Assembly: GCA_020634935.1 (NCBI GenBank)
Contig: JACKAT010000005.1
Span: 62,001-126,000 of the forward strand
From: Anaerolineales bacterium
GTDB taxonomy: Bacteria > Chloroflexota > Anaerolineae > 4572-78 > J111
Direction of reading: 5' to 3'
Length of the DNA: 64,000 bases
Made by a program: the position numbers and the translations under genes. A model generated the notes under the pieces. That model was not told the DNA's origin, ran no database searches, and worked only from the letters and a program-made list of their open reading frames with translations. Position 1 is the first letter of the stretch. Every line of letters begins with the position of its first letter. This document shows, piece by piece, positions 25,200 to 33,272 of the stretch.

Positions 25200-26087
25200 C
25201 TACCGTTCCGACGCCCGAAACCCGGCATTTTCCGCTTCGGCGGCGCTACAAAACCAGCGATCCCCCTCTTCGGGCTTGATATCCGTCCGATCATAGAACT
25301 GACCGCCCCGCGTATGATAAATCTTTTCGCCTTTACTGTTCACATTGCCTTTAATGTCGCAACTGGGGTCCGGGGCGATGGCGCAGCCGCCGATGCATTC
25401 AAATGGCGTGCCGTTTGACCCTCCGGCCGATGAATTACCTCCTGTTTCATTAGAAACCACCGGCGGTTGGGGTTCGATGGGCGGTATTTCCGTTGATACG
25501 GGCGGTGGAGTTGGCGTTGATGGAATTAGGGGCGGTGGAACGTCTACCACCGGAATAGTTGCATCAATATTATTGGCGGTGACGACATTTGCCGCCACCC
25601 AAGCCAAACCAGACGGTGTTGCGACCTGCCACCACGACGAATCGACATTGCGGCCGATAATGTCGAGCGTATGGCCGGCAGTTAAGACGCCTATGGCGTC
25701 ATACGCCGTGCCGGGGCCGCTGCGGAGGTTGATGTTACTATTTCCGGCTAAGACAACCGGTTTTAATGTCATTGTGGGAGAATTTTCTATTAATGGGGCG
25801 GCTGTGGCCGTTGATAACGGCGTTTCAGTGGCTAATAATGCCGTGGCTGTGCTGATGGTGGGTATGGGCGTAACCTCCGCCTCCGAGGGTTCAGCCGGTC
25901 GTGTTTCTAACGTTTCGATGATCACTTCGTTGGATCGTGACGCCGTATCCTGCCTCTTATCCTTCGATCCCACTAATGCACTGCAAATCGTACAAACAAA
26001 ACAAAGACCGATTAATCCCGCTGCGCTGCTGCCAATAATAGCCAGTTTACCCAATCTAGTTTGCCAAAGATGACGGATGGCTTGCAT
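25200..26087 (-). CDS. membrane-anchored SH3b protein with C-terminal FCS motif domain
   Basis: A 295-residue protein. An N-terminal transmembrane helix (about 16-37) is followed by a Thr/Pro-rich stretch. A bacterial SH3 domain (about 112-172) contains INLRSGPGTAYDAIGVL and WWQVATPSGLAWVAANVV. Then comes a second Pro-rich linker and a C-terminal domain (about 245-295). That domain carries CDIKGN-NSKGEKIYH and ends GDRWFCSAAEAENAGFRASER, of the kind often appended to nucleases or cell-wall proteins. It is probably extracellular, binding wall or surface polymers. The last part of the gene exists as two orphan copies 2.5-3.5 kb away. No catalytic domain is seen. Confidence 0.82.
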   Translation of the reverse strand: MQAIRHLWQTRLGKLAIIGSSAAGLIGLCFVCTICSALVGSKDKRQDTASRSNEVIIETLETRPAEPSEAEVTPIPTISTATALLATETPLSTATAAPLIENSPTMTLKPVVLAGNSNINLRSGPGTAYDAIGVLTAGHTLDIIGRNVDSSWWQVATPSGLAWVAANVVTANNIDATIPVVDVPPPLIPSTPTPPPVSTEIPPIEPQPPVVSNETGGNSSAGGSNGTPFECIGGCAIAPDPSCDIKGNVNSKGEKIYHTRGGQFYDRTDIKPEEGDRWFCSAAEAENAGFRASER

Positions 26088-26181
26088 TTTCGGTATCTTT
26101 CTGTTGTAAAGAATGTAAGTCTTGCTGGAGACGTTCCCTGTAATGGGTTTCTTAGGCGGATCTGACCTTGTATTACTTTCA

Positions 26182-26499
26182 TTATCTCGATTGACTGAGG
26201 CTGGCTATTACTTCTGCCGTAACATCTTTGCCACCTCCAAAATTGGTTAACAGAGAACTTATGGTGTATATTGGCCCCCAAGGTATCCCCCACCAGCCCA
26301 AAAATAGGGTCAGGATTGTGTAGCCTATGCTTTTACTGACCGTACTCTCACTCCCCTTAATAAAGTAAATGTTAGAGCTTCGTTTGAAAGTTAGAATAAC
26401 GATAGAAATACAATATTGAAAGATAACAAACTTACCCCCTGTTTGTAATTCCATATTCAACTCATTTACGGTCAGGCCCTCAATGCCAATGATTTTCAT
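26182..26499 (-). CDS. small two-helix membrane protein, hypothetical
   Basis: 105 residues. It begins MKIIGIEGLTVNELNMELQTGGKFVIFQYCISIVILTF, with an amphipathic start followed by a hydrophobic segment (about 24-40). A second hydrophobic segment lies near 60-85 with GWWGIPWGPIYTISSL, and the tail is polar. This resembles small uncharacterised membrane proteins of about 100 residues found in diverse bacteria, but I cannot assign a function. Its neighbour on the same strand is the SH3b protein, 95 bp downstream, and the two may be co-expressed. Confidence 0.72.
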   Translation of the reverse strand: MKIIGIEGLTVNELNMELQTGGKFVIFQYCISIVILTFKRSSNIYFIKGSESTVSKSIGYTILTLFLGWWGIPWGPIYTISSLLTNFGGGKDVTAEVIASLSQSR

Positions 26500-26810
26500 A
26501 GGTGTCTTCCTTATAATTTATTGATTTTGTGGTTAAATTTAGTATTTGACAGCACTTTGAGTTGTAATATAACCGGGTATGAGTTAAAGCCATGTCACTA
26601 CTGGATTAACGAAGCCAAATTCACTTGCTTAGACCACCCAATTTAGGTCAAAATGAGGGTTTGACAACCCCTTTCTTGAACTCACCAGTTTTCAAATGCC
26701 ATCAAATGGACTAACAATTTATTATCCAGCTTTTCTTCCGTATATCCCCGTTACGGTAGGCACCGCCTCACCCAAAAGTGCGGCTCTGGCGGTCGCAAGC
26801 AAAATGTTTG
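26500..26810. other. 310-bp gap, no gene seen
   Basis: AT-rich DNA. A segment with ACAATTTATTATCCAGC and CCCCGTTACGGTAGG (about 26719-26762) recurs at about 27776-27822 on the other side of the nuclease gene, so the gene is flanked by direct repeats of about 45 bp. Confidence 0.6.
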
Positions 26811-27743
26811 TTAGGGCGCACTTCTTAGCATAAACGATACACTATAATACCGGACATCAATGTTGTTGACCATTGTTAATGCGTAAGAGAGTTTTGGGTC
26901 TGGGTCTCGGCAAATTACCAGACCTTTAATCTGTTGACCGTCTATGCATAGATTCTGCTTGACCCAGCCCATATAGCGAAGAATTTGACCAACAACTTGA
27001 TCCGACGGCCGACCTTTCTTTAATTCGATTACTACAAACGAATTTGACGCTTGCTCTATTGCTAGGATGTCGATAAGACCAATGTCAGTGGAATACTGCT
27101 GCCCATCAATACCTTCCGCTTCCTCGTAAATTTTCAATTTCCCCTTGAATATCGCATTGAAATTGCTAACGATAAATTCCTCAAGATATTTTTCCAGCAC
27201 GAACTCATTCTGGTTTTCAATCATTTCATTTGAGGTGATGAATGACTCCGGGGCAGATTCCTCCACCAGAGAAAGATACTGACTCTCGGTGATCTCGTAG
27301 ACTGTATGCATGGGAAAGACAATATTGGGGAAAATTTTATTGCGGGGTTGATCCAACCACTTAACCTCCAAGAAGTTAGGATGCGAGTTATCAGGTGATG
27401 CTAGATAAGAATTTTTCCCAGGAGCGTAAAAACCTCCTTTCATCACCTCGCCAACTGCGGCAAGTATCTTTCGGCCTTTTCGTGCAATGACAACATCCCC
27501 AGGGTTAATCTCGTGATGAAACGACCAAAGCATATTCGTATAGAGTGACTTCGTAGCCTTTGGCTTGTCTGGATAAACAGTTGCCACAGCTTCAAAGAGT
27601 GTCTCGTGGCTCATCTTTGATACATCACCAAGCTGACCCCACCCAATTGAAATTACATTGTTGACAAGATCGAATTGCCAAACTTTATCAAACATCTCAG
27701 GATTTTTTGACTCAAATGGAGCGATTACCCAGTAACGTGTCAT
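26811..27743 (-). CDS. PUA/EVE-like domain fused to a NucS-like PD-(D/E)XK nuclease
   Basis: A 310-residue protein. The N-terminal part (about 1-150) begins MTRYWVIAPFES and has ISIGWGQLGDVSK and GDVVIARKGRKILAAVGEV. This is typical of PUA/EVE-like domains that read modified bases in type IV restriction proteins. The C-terminal part (about 175-310) carries a nuclease core: D225 in GLIDILAIE, then E240 and K242 in VVIELKKG, and Q253 in VVGQILRYMGW, as in NucS/RecB-like enzymes. It is likely a modification-dependent DNA nuclease. It lies 2 kb from the GmrSD-type gene, so the region could be a small defence island. Direct repeats flank the gene. Confidence 0.83.
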   Translation of the reverse strand: MTRYWVIAPFESKNPEMFDKVWQFDLVNNVISIGWGQLGDVSKMSHETLFEAVATVYPDKPKATKSLYTNMLWSFHHEINPGDVVIARKGRKILAAVGEVMKGGFYAPGKNSYLASPDNSHPNFLEVKWLDQPRNKIFPNIVFPMHTVYEITESQYLSLVEESAPESFITSNEMIENQNEFVLEKYLEEFIVSNFNAIFKGKLKIYEEAEGIDGQQYSTDIGLIDILAIEQASNSFVVIELKKGRPSDQVVGQILRYMGWVKQNLCIDGQQIKGLVICRDPDPKLSYALTMVNNIDVRYYSVSFMLRSAP

Positions 27744-28209
27744 TGATTACTCCTATGTTGCAATTTCTGCCACCCAACAATTTATTATCCAGCTTTTTTT
27801 CCGTATATCCCCGTTACGGTAGGAATATCCATAAAAAATGCGACACAATCCCACCCCTAATCATACCGCTCCTTTTCCCCCTAAGTCCAGCTTCCCCTCC
27901 GAAATTTTGGTTTCATGAGCGATCACCTGTTACACAACCACCTTAAAAATTGGGCGGTAGGATAAAAGTAATAAGATCCTCATTCTTGCCCAATACCGTT
28001 CTCTCTTATGCCTCGACAAAACCCGCGCTCCCCCCTCTTGGCCCCAACCTCCCCTTCATCCCGCATTTTTCGTGGGGTTGGCGGTAAAGTCGCGCTAATT
28101 GCCCGCGCACACGACCGTTCTGCCAGGCGAACGGTCTGAATCCGGGCGAAATCGACCGGTCTTCGGCAAGAATAGTCGAAATTTTCAAAAATCATCCGTT
28201 CTCGGTAAA

Positions 28210-28363
28210 GATAGCTCTGCACTAAACCGTGGTGAAAAAATTTAGACAGGATTGACAAGATTTACCGAATTATGATCGATAAAATCGTGATAATCATGTC
28301 AATTCTGTCGATTATGGGGTCGATCTTCCGTCGTTCTCACGTCTCCACGGTTTAATGGCTACC
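28210..28363. repeat. MITE-like element with TAAACCGTGG arms, copy B
   Basis: 154 bp, flanked by a perfect 8-bp direct repeat TCGGTAAA (28202-28209 and 28364-28371). The target is part of a degenerate unit of the neighbouring 41-bp tandem array. The interior is nearly identical to copy A. Confidence 0.92.
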
Positions 28364-28368
28364 TCGGT

Positions 28369-28815
28369 AAATATGGTCCTATTTTTTTCAAAATGGCCTT
28401 TATTTCGGTAAATATCGTCTTATTTTTTTTAAATCGGTCTTTATTTCGGCAAATATCGTCTTATTTTTTTTTAAATTGGTCTTTATTTGGGCAAATATCG
28501 TCTTATTTTTTTTAAATCGGTCTTTATTTGGGCAAATATCGTCTTATTTTTTTTAAATCGGTCTTTATTTCAGCAAATATCGTCTTATTTTTTTTAAATC
28601 GGTCTTTATTTGGGCAAATATCGTCTTATTTTTTTTAAATCGGTCTTTATTTCAGGCAAATATCGTCTTATTTTTTTTAAATCGGTCTTTATTTGGGCAA
28701 ATATCGTCTTATTTTTTTTAAATCGGTCTTTATTTGGGCAAATATCGTCTTATTTTTTTTAAATTGGTCTTTATTTCGGTAAATATCGTCTTATTTTTTT
28801 TTAATGACTCTATTT
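28369..28815. repeat. 41-bp minisatellite, about 11 units
   Basis: Unit words are GGCAAATATCGTC, then TTATTTTTTTTAAATC, then GGTCTTTATTT, repeated head to tail with few differences and single-base length changes in the T run. A degenerate unit is recognisable before copy B of the MITE-like element (about 28163-28205), so the array once extended further. No open frame runs through it, and there are no unique spacers. Confidence 0.93.
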
Positions 28816-28857
28816 TTAGTAGAAATGAGGTTGTTTTTTGGGTGAGCCTCACCCAGG

Positions 28858-29006
28858 AGTAGCGCAGCATTAAACCGTGGAAATATAAAATTGCCTGGAA
28901 TAATCGACAGAATTAACCCGATTGACTGAATTATGACCCATAAAATCGTGATAATGGTGTCAATTCTGTCTAATTTTTCTTTACCACGATTGCGTGCAGA
29001 GCTATC
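28858..29006. repeat. MITE-like element with TAAACCGTGG arms, copy C (diverged)
   Basis: 149 bp; flanks CACCCAGG (28850-28857) and CGCCCAGG (29007-29014) match 7 of 8. The right arm has decayed to CCACGATTG, so this is an older copy. Confidence 0.85.
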
Positions 29007-29040
29007 CGCCCAGGAGACGGCCCAAAATACCTTTAATTTT

Positions 29041-29240
29041 TAGGCGAGTAAGGGGTAGGACAAACTTAAGTTTGTCCTACAGCTCTTATTTTCAGAGGAG
29101 GCCGGCGGTCTTACTTGAGACGCCGGTAATGAAAATTTAGGGGAGCGATAAAGCGGGCTTTGTCATTCACAGTCAGGTCAAAGTAAACTTTGACGCTCCG
29201 GAGCTTTATTTTAGAAGGTCAAAGTAAACTTTGACGCGCC
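29041..29240. repeat. palindrome cluster, inverted relative to the 33-34 kb array
   Basis: It starts with the GTAGGACAAACTT palindrome (29055-29080). ATTTTCAGAGGAG and TAATGAAAATTT boundaries follow, then payloads with GGGCTTTGTC and two CAAAGTAAACTTTG palindromes. Read on the minus strand, this is the same module order as at 34101-34345. Confidence 0.75.
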
Positions 29241-29278
29241 AGACCGTTATTGATAAAAGAGAGACCTTACTCCCTACT

Positions 29279-29436
29279 GACAGCCCAACATTAAACCGTG
29301 GAAACGTGAAGATGACGGAAGATCGACCCCATAATCGACAGGATTGACACGATTATCACGATTTTATCAGTCATAATTCGGTAAATCTTGTAAATCCTGT
29401 CTAAATTTTTTCACCACGGTTTAGGGTAGAGCTACC
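29279..29436. repeat. MITE-like element with TAAACCGTGG arms, copy D (inverted)
   Basis: 158 bp in the opposite orientation to the other copies, flanked by a perfect 8-bp direct repeat TCCCTACT (29271-29278 and 29437-29444). Confidence 0.92.
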
Positions 29437-29492
29437 TCCCTACTTCCTACGTCCTATTCCTTGATTTAATCCCCAGACGGCGTTTATGCTCC

Positions 29493-30797
29493 CTACTCAA
29501 TCGCCTGGCGGGCTTGGGGCGCGTAGCGGAGGGAAAAATAGGGGTTAATCTCCAGAGCGCGTTGGAATTGGGCCCGCGCTTGGGCTGTTTGGCCTAAGGC
29601 GTCGTAGATTTTGCCGGCGTGGAAGTAAAGGGCGGCGTCTTGAGTGCCTAGCCGTAAAGCGGCTCGACTGTAGCGAGCGGCGGCGGGGTAGTCGCCGTTT
29701 TGGTAGAGCGCCCAGGCTAACCCGTCCGCGCCGTAGATGGTGGGTCGATTTTGGTAGGCGCGGCGGGCTTGCTCAACGGTTTGGGCCGGTTGGAGGTGAT
29801 GATCGGCCCGAAAGAGGGCCATTTCCAAATCGCTGTTCATGCCGGCCTCCATATTCAGGCGATCGATGGCTTGGACCAGGTCATACTGCTGCTGGGCGGC
29901 CTGATCTTGGCCCGTGACCTGATAAAGGTCGCCCAGAGCGATGAGATATGAGGGTAACGGTAACATCGTGACGACGGTCTGATAATAGGCGATGGCTTCA
30001 TCATAATTGCCCTGGGCGGCGCGAATACCGGCCAGACCGGCCAGCGCGTGGACATAATCGGGCTTGAGGGTCAACGCTTCGGTGTAGAGGGTCTCGGCCT
30101 GGTCTAAATCGCCTTGATTGAAGTAAAGTTGGGCTAAATGAACCTGCGCCCACAAGGAATCGGCGGTACCGAGCAAACTGCTGTCCACAGCCAGGCGCAT
30201 GGCGGCCATCGCGCCGGTAGGGTCGCCGTTTAACTCGCGCAAGTAAGATAGGCGGCTGTAGGTAGCCAAACCGGGCCGCGTGGCCAGCATAGTGTCGATA
30301 GTGGCGGCGGCGGCTTCATATTGGCCCAATTCAATCTGCGCGTCAGCGATAATGCCGTAAACGCGCACATTATGGGCGTTAATCGCTTTGGCTTGCTCGC
30401 CCCAGGTCAAAGCGGTTCGAAAATCGTGCCGGGCCAGCGCTAATAAGCCCTGACCGATCAGCGCGTCGAAATTTTGGGGAGCATCTTGAATGGCGCGACC
30501 CAGCGCGGCTTCGGCCTGGTTGTACAGCGAGGCATCGGCCGTAATCGCCGCCCGTTCCAGCAAAGTCAGGCCCAATTGGGCGTAAGCCGCCGTATTATCG
30601 GGGTTAAGGCGCAGCGCTTCTTGCAAACGGGCGATGCGGGCCTCGGTGGTGGTCAATGATCGCAGCGATAAGCGCGGATTGGCCTCGGCGGACAGGGATG
30701 GCGGCGGCCAGAGTAAGCGGCCGGCCACAACCAGGCCAAAGATGACGATGGCGGCGGCTAAGGCCCACAACGGGCGAAAACCGGATAGAATGCGCAT
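29493..30797 (-). CDS. TPR-repeat protein with N-terminal membrane anchor
   Basis: 434 residues from ATG 30797, preceded by AAAGGAG; an upstream start six codons earlier is less likely. A hydrophobic helix (about 9-30) anchors or exports the protein. The rest consists of at least eight tetratricopeptide repeats, recognisable by Y-QLGLTLLERA, LAQLYFNQGDLDQAETLYTEAL and AGKIYDALGQTAQARAQFQRALEINP. TPR arrays mediate protein-protein contacts. The gene is followed on the same strand, in genomic order, by a DUF4331 protein and a Ni/Co-type transporter, so all three may serve one surface or metal-related function, though long repeat-rich gaps separate them. Confidence 0.9.
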   Translation of the reverse strand: MRILSGFRPLWALAAAIVIFGLVVAGRLLWPPPSLSAEANPRLSLRSLTTTEARIARLQEALRLNPDNTAAYAQLGLTLLERAAITADASLYNQAEAALGRAIQDAPQNFDALIGQGLLALARHDFRTALTWGEQAKAINAHNVRVYGIIADAQIELGQYEAAAATIDTMLATRPGLATYSRLSYLRELNGDPTGAMAAMRLAVDSSLLGTADSLWAQVHLAQLYFNQGDLDQAETLYTEALTLKPDYVHALAGLAGIRAAQGNYDEAIAYYQTVVTMLPLPSYLIALGDLYQVTGQDQAAQQQYDLVQAIDRLNMEAGMNSDLEMALFRADHHLQPAQTVEQARRAYQNRPTIYGADGLAWALYQNGDYPAAARYSRAALRLGTQDAALYFHAGKIYDALGQTAQARAQFQRALEINPYFSLRYAPQARQAIE

Positions 30798-30873
30798 GGA
30801 TAGCTCCTTTGGCAAGGCAATGAAAGAATTAAGAATTAAGAATTAACAGTTAACAATTAATAATTAACAATTA

Positions 30874-30994
30874 ATAGACATTATCGGAAATAGGCGACCG
30901 TCACTTTTTGCGACTAAATATAGGACGTAATTGACAGAACCAACTCAACAATTAGGGTATTAAGTGACGGTCACCTTAAATCCGATAAACTCTA
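30874..30994. repeat. GGTGACNGTCAC-type inverted-repeat element, copy 2
   Basis: 121 bp. The left arm contains TATCGGAAAT and GCGACCGTCACTT; the right arm contains AAGTGACGGTCACC and ATCCGATA. The outer arms correspond to copy 1 at 18144. Confidence 0.78.
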
Positions 30995-31251
30995 ATTGTC
31001 GTCCGTCAGGACATCAGGCACACTCCTAACTGAAAAACCGTCAGACATCGTGCAAAACTCAGGGGTTTGTTTCCTATCGGTAAAAGGGAGAAAAGTCAGC
31101 AAATAAATCGCCATAAGGCTCTGATTCAGTCGTTTACGATTGAAAATTCGGTCATTTCTTCGCTTCGCTTTTTTTAACTTGCTTCCTATCGCATGTTTAT
31201 GCACGATGTCTTGCAGGCTGATAATTAATTATTAATTATTAATTATTAAAG

Positions 31252-31384
31252 GTAACTACTCGGCCGTCATGTCATTTCGAGCGACGAAGGAGCGAGAAAT
31301 CTCCCAAGTCGCTGGTTGCAACCGACCATCCGGGGGATTTCTCGGCAAAAAACGCCTCGAAATGACATGCCTGAGGAGTTACTA
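31252..31384. repeat. GTAACTACTC/TGTCATTTCG inverted-repeat element, copy 1
   Basis: 133 bp with arms GTAACTACTC-GCCG-CATGTCATTTCGAG and the complement at the right end. A reverse-orientation copy lies at 36472-36604. Confidence 0.82.
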
Positions 31385-31458
31385 TTAAAGAATGAAAAGG
31401 ATCAGACCTGACAGGGTTGACCCGATGCTGTCGAAACCCTGGCAGGTCTTAAATCAAC

Positions 31459-33024
31459 TTACTTGCTGTCTTTTCTTATCTGCGGAATGTATTGCAGCAG
31501 TGAAATGGTGTGATTGTTTTCGTAACCGGGATGAGGGGTGCCCATGTAGGGAAATTCGCTCAAACAGGGCACGTCATTGGCGTTAACGCCGTCGCCGAGC
31601 AGGTTATTGGGGCTGAGGTTCTTGAATTCCGGGACAGCGCCGCCAAATGTGGTCGATAAGAAGTCGCCGTAGCCTTGAGCCACGGCGCGCAGGGCCATAT
31701 CGGTCACATCGTCTTCCAGACGGCGGCCATTGGGGAATGCGGTTAAATCGCCGGCGTCGGCGGGGCCGGCGGCCGGATCATTGAACAAACCGAGCGGGTC
31801 GCCTTCGCAAATAGCCTGGGTGGGCTTGATGGCGGTGTTGAGGCGCAGTTGTTCCGACGGATTAGCGGCGGATAGGGTCTGTTGGTTGACGGAGGGAATC
31901 CCTTGCAAGAAAACGGTCACTAAATCATCGCGGCTGTTTTCTTGAACCGGTTCTAAGGCGCTGCCGTAGAGTAAATTCATCAAACCGGCCAGTTCGGGGT
32001 CGGTTACGCGCGAAACAACGGCCGGTACGGTCGCATCGACATTAGGCGCGACGCTATTGAAGACATCTTTAAGGGCCAGGCTCATCACCACTTCATTAAC
32101 CAGCGGATTACCTAAGCGCGAGACTTGCACCCCGCCGCGTTCGGCGGTAGACCAAACACCGATGACACAATCGGTGTCGCTGGCTTGATTCGAGCAGCCG
32201 CCGGAGACAATGTCGCTAATCGGCGCCTGAATGGCCGTGGCGTGGGCGTTGAACCCCTTTAAAACATCCTGGCCGTCGGCCACCCCCAGGGGAATGGCGT
32301 GGACGTTGTTAAAGGGTCGCAAACCGGCTAAATCAAAGATCGAACCGACATCAACAAAGAAGGGGTCGTCGCGCTGGCCGGTAAATTCTTTATAGCCGCT
32401 CGGAAAACCGTCGCCGGAGTCGCGCACGGCGCTGGCCGCAATCGCTTCGTAATTAGAGGTGGATCGGGGGCCGATATTGTCCGGTACCATCACAAACGGC
32501 CCGGCCTGAAAATCAACCGTGGCCGCCCCGCCGGGATCGAGGATTTTTCTAACGGTGTAGCTTTGGCGCAGGTTAAAATCGCTGTCGCCTTCGTAATTAC
32601 TGCCAATCGGACCGGTATTATAAAGGAAAGTGGCGTCATTTTGCGGCGTCAGCGGCGAGAAGTCCCATTCGTAGACGATATCGGCGAAGGTATCGCCGTC
32701 CTGGTCGATATTGATCAGATAACGGGCGTTGGGGTCAAAATGGTAGAAATTTGGCCCGCCGCCCGGCTCTTCGAACGGAATCCAGGTGGCGATGAGCGTA
32801 ACGGTGTCGGGCGCGTCGGGACTGACAAAAGCGTAAACATCCAGGTTATCCACCGTGGGATCGCCGGAGATGAGGGGCGCTTCCCGGTGGCTGGAGGCGT
32901 GACCGGCCTGCGGCGCGGCGGCAATCAACCAACTGGCCGAAAGAATGACCAGGGTTAAGCTGAAACACAGGCTTAGCCCTACATAGCGCATCAATCGCGC
33001 CTGAATCATCTTTTGAAAGTTCAT
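31459..33024 (-). CDS. secreted DUF4331 protein
   Basis: 521 residues with a signal peptide (about 12-40, ending AAAPQAGHA). The mature protein starts SSHREAPLISGDPTVDNLDVYAFVSPD, the DUF4331 hallmark, followed by NFYHFDPNARYLINIDQDGDTFADIVYEW. DUF4331 proteins are extracytoplasmic and of unknown biochemical function; the acidic D-x-D-x-D segment (IDQDGD) hints at calcium binding. The C-terminus ends in a second conserved block with FPNGRRLEDDVTDMALRAVA. It starts after a clear AGGAGAACTAACCC ribosome-binding region. Its neighbours are the TPR protein and the NicO-type transporter on the same strand. Confidence 0.9.
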   Translation of the reverse strand: MNFQKMIQARLMRYVGLSLCFSLTLVILSASWLIAAAPQAGHASSHREAPLISGDPTVDNLDVYAFVSPDAPDTVTLIATWIPFEEPGGGPNFYHFDPNARYLINIDQDGDTFADIVYEWDFSPLTPQNDATFLYNTGPIGSNYEGDSDFNLRQSYTVRKILDPGGAATVDFQAGPFVMVPDNIGPRSTSNYEAIAASAVRDSGDGFPSGYKEFTGQRDDPFFVDVGSIFDLAGLRPFNNVHAIPLGVADGQDVLKGFNAHATAIQAPISDIVSGGCSNQASDTDCVIGVWSTAERGGVQVSRLGNPLVNEVVMSLALKDVFNSVAPNVDATVPAVVSRVTDPELAGLMNLLYGSALEPVQENSRDDLVTVFLQGIPSVNQQTLSAANPSEQLRLNTAIKPTQAICEGDPLGLFNDPAAGPADAGDLTAFPNGRRLEDDVTDMALRAVAQGYGDFLSTTFGGAVPEFKNLSPNNLLGDGVNANDVPCLSEFPYMGTPHPGYENNHTISLLQYIPQIRKDSK

Positions 33025-33272
33025 GGGTTAGTTCTCCTAAAAATTATCACTCAATAAAAGGTTTGAATAGGGCGATAGGGTCAGCGATCAGCTTTCAGCC
33101 GCCAGCCGTCAGCTTTAACGCCAACAGATTAGGGTTGGGCCACCAGCATGGCCTCTGTAGCCCGCTATTAGCTAAAACTAAGGTAAAAGCGGCTCGCTGA
33201 CCGTCAAGGGCGGCTGAGCGCGTCGACCTTATTCCTTATAATACAGAAACTCGGCGTGAGTTATGGGCATCA

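Larger units (their letters stand above)
27744..29492. other. 1.75-kb gene-free repeat region
   Basis: Contains MITE-like copies B (28210-28363), C (28858-29006) and D (29279-29436). Between them are a 41-bp tandem array (28369-28815) and a block of palindromes (29041-29240). No protein-coding gene is credible here. Confidence 0.75.
30798..31458. other. 660-bp gap with two inverted-repeat elements
   Basis: No gene. It holds a GGTGACNGTCAC-type element (30874-30994) with TATCGGAAAT/ATCCGATA arms, and a GTAACTACTC...TGTCATTTCG-type element (31252-31384). AATTAATAATTA tandem runs lie at both sides. A 70-codon open frame at 30992-31204 looks spurious. Confidence 0.7.

Noticed and set aside
25345..26073. 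242-codon plus-strand open frame over the SH3b gene
   Set aside because: Low-complexity mirror of the Pro/Thr-rich minus-strand protein; no start signals.
27980..28258. 92-codon frame overlapping MITE-like copy B
   Set aside because: Partly encoded by the repeat itself; no supporting features.
28369..28815. Possible CRISPR array from the regular 41-bp periodicity
   Set aside because: Units are contiguous and nearly identical over their whole length; there are no unique spacers and no cas genes. It is a tandem repeat.
30992..31204. 70-codon minus-strand frame between repeats
   Set aside because: No ribosome-binding site, overlaps the end of an inverted-repeat element, no recognisable sequence.
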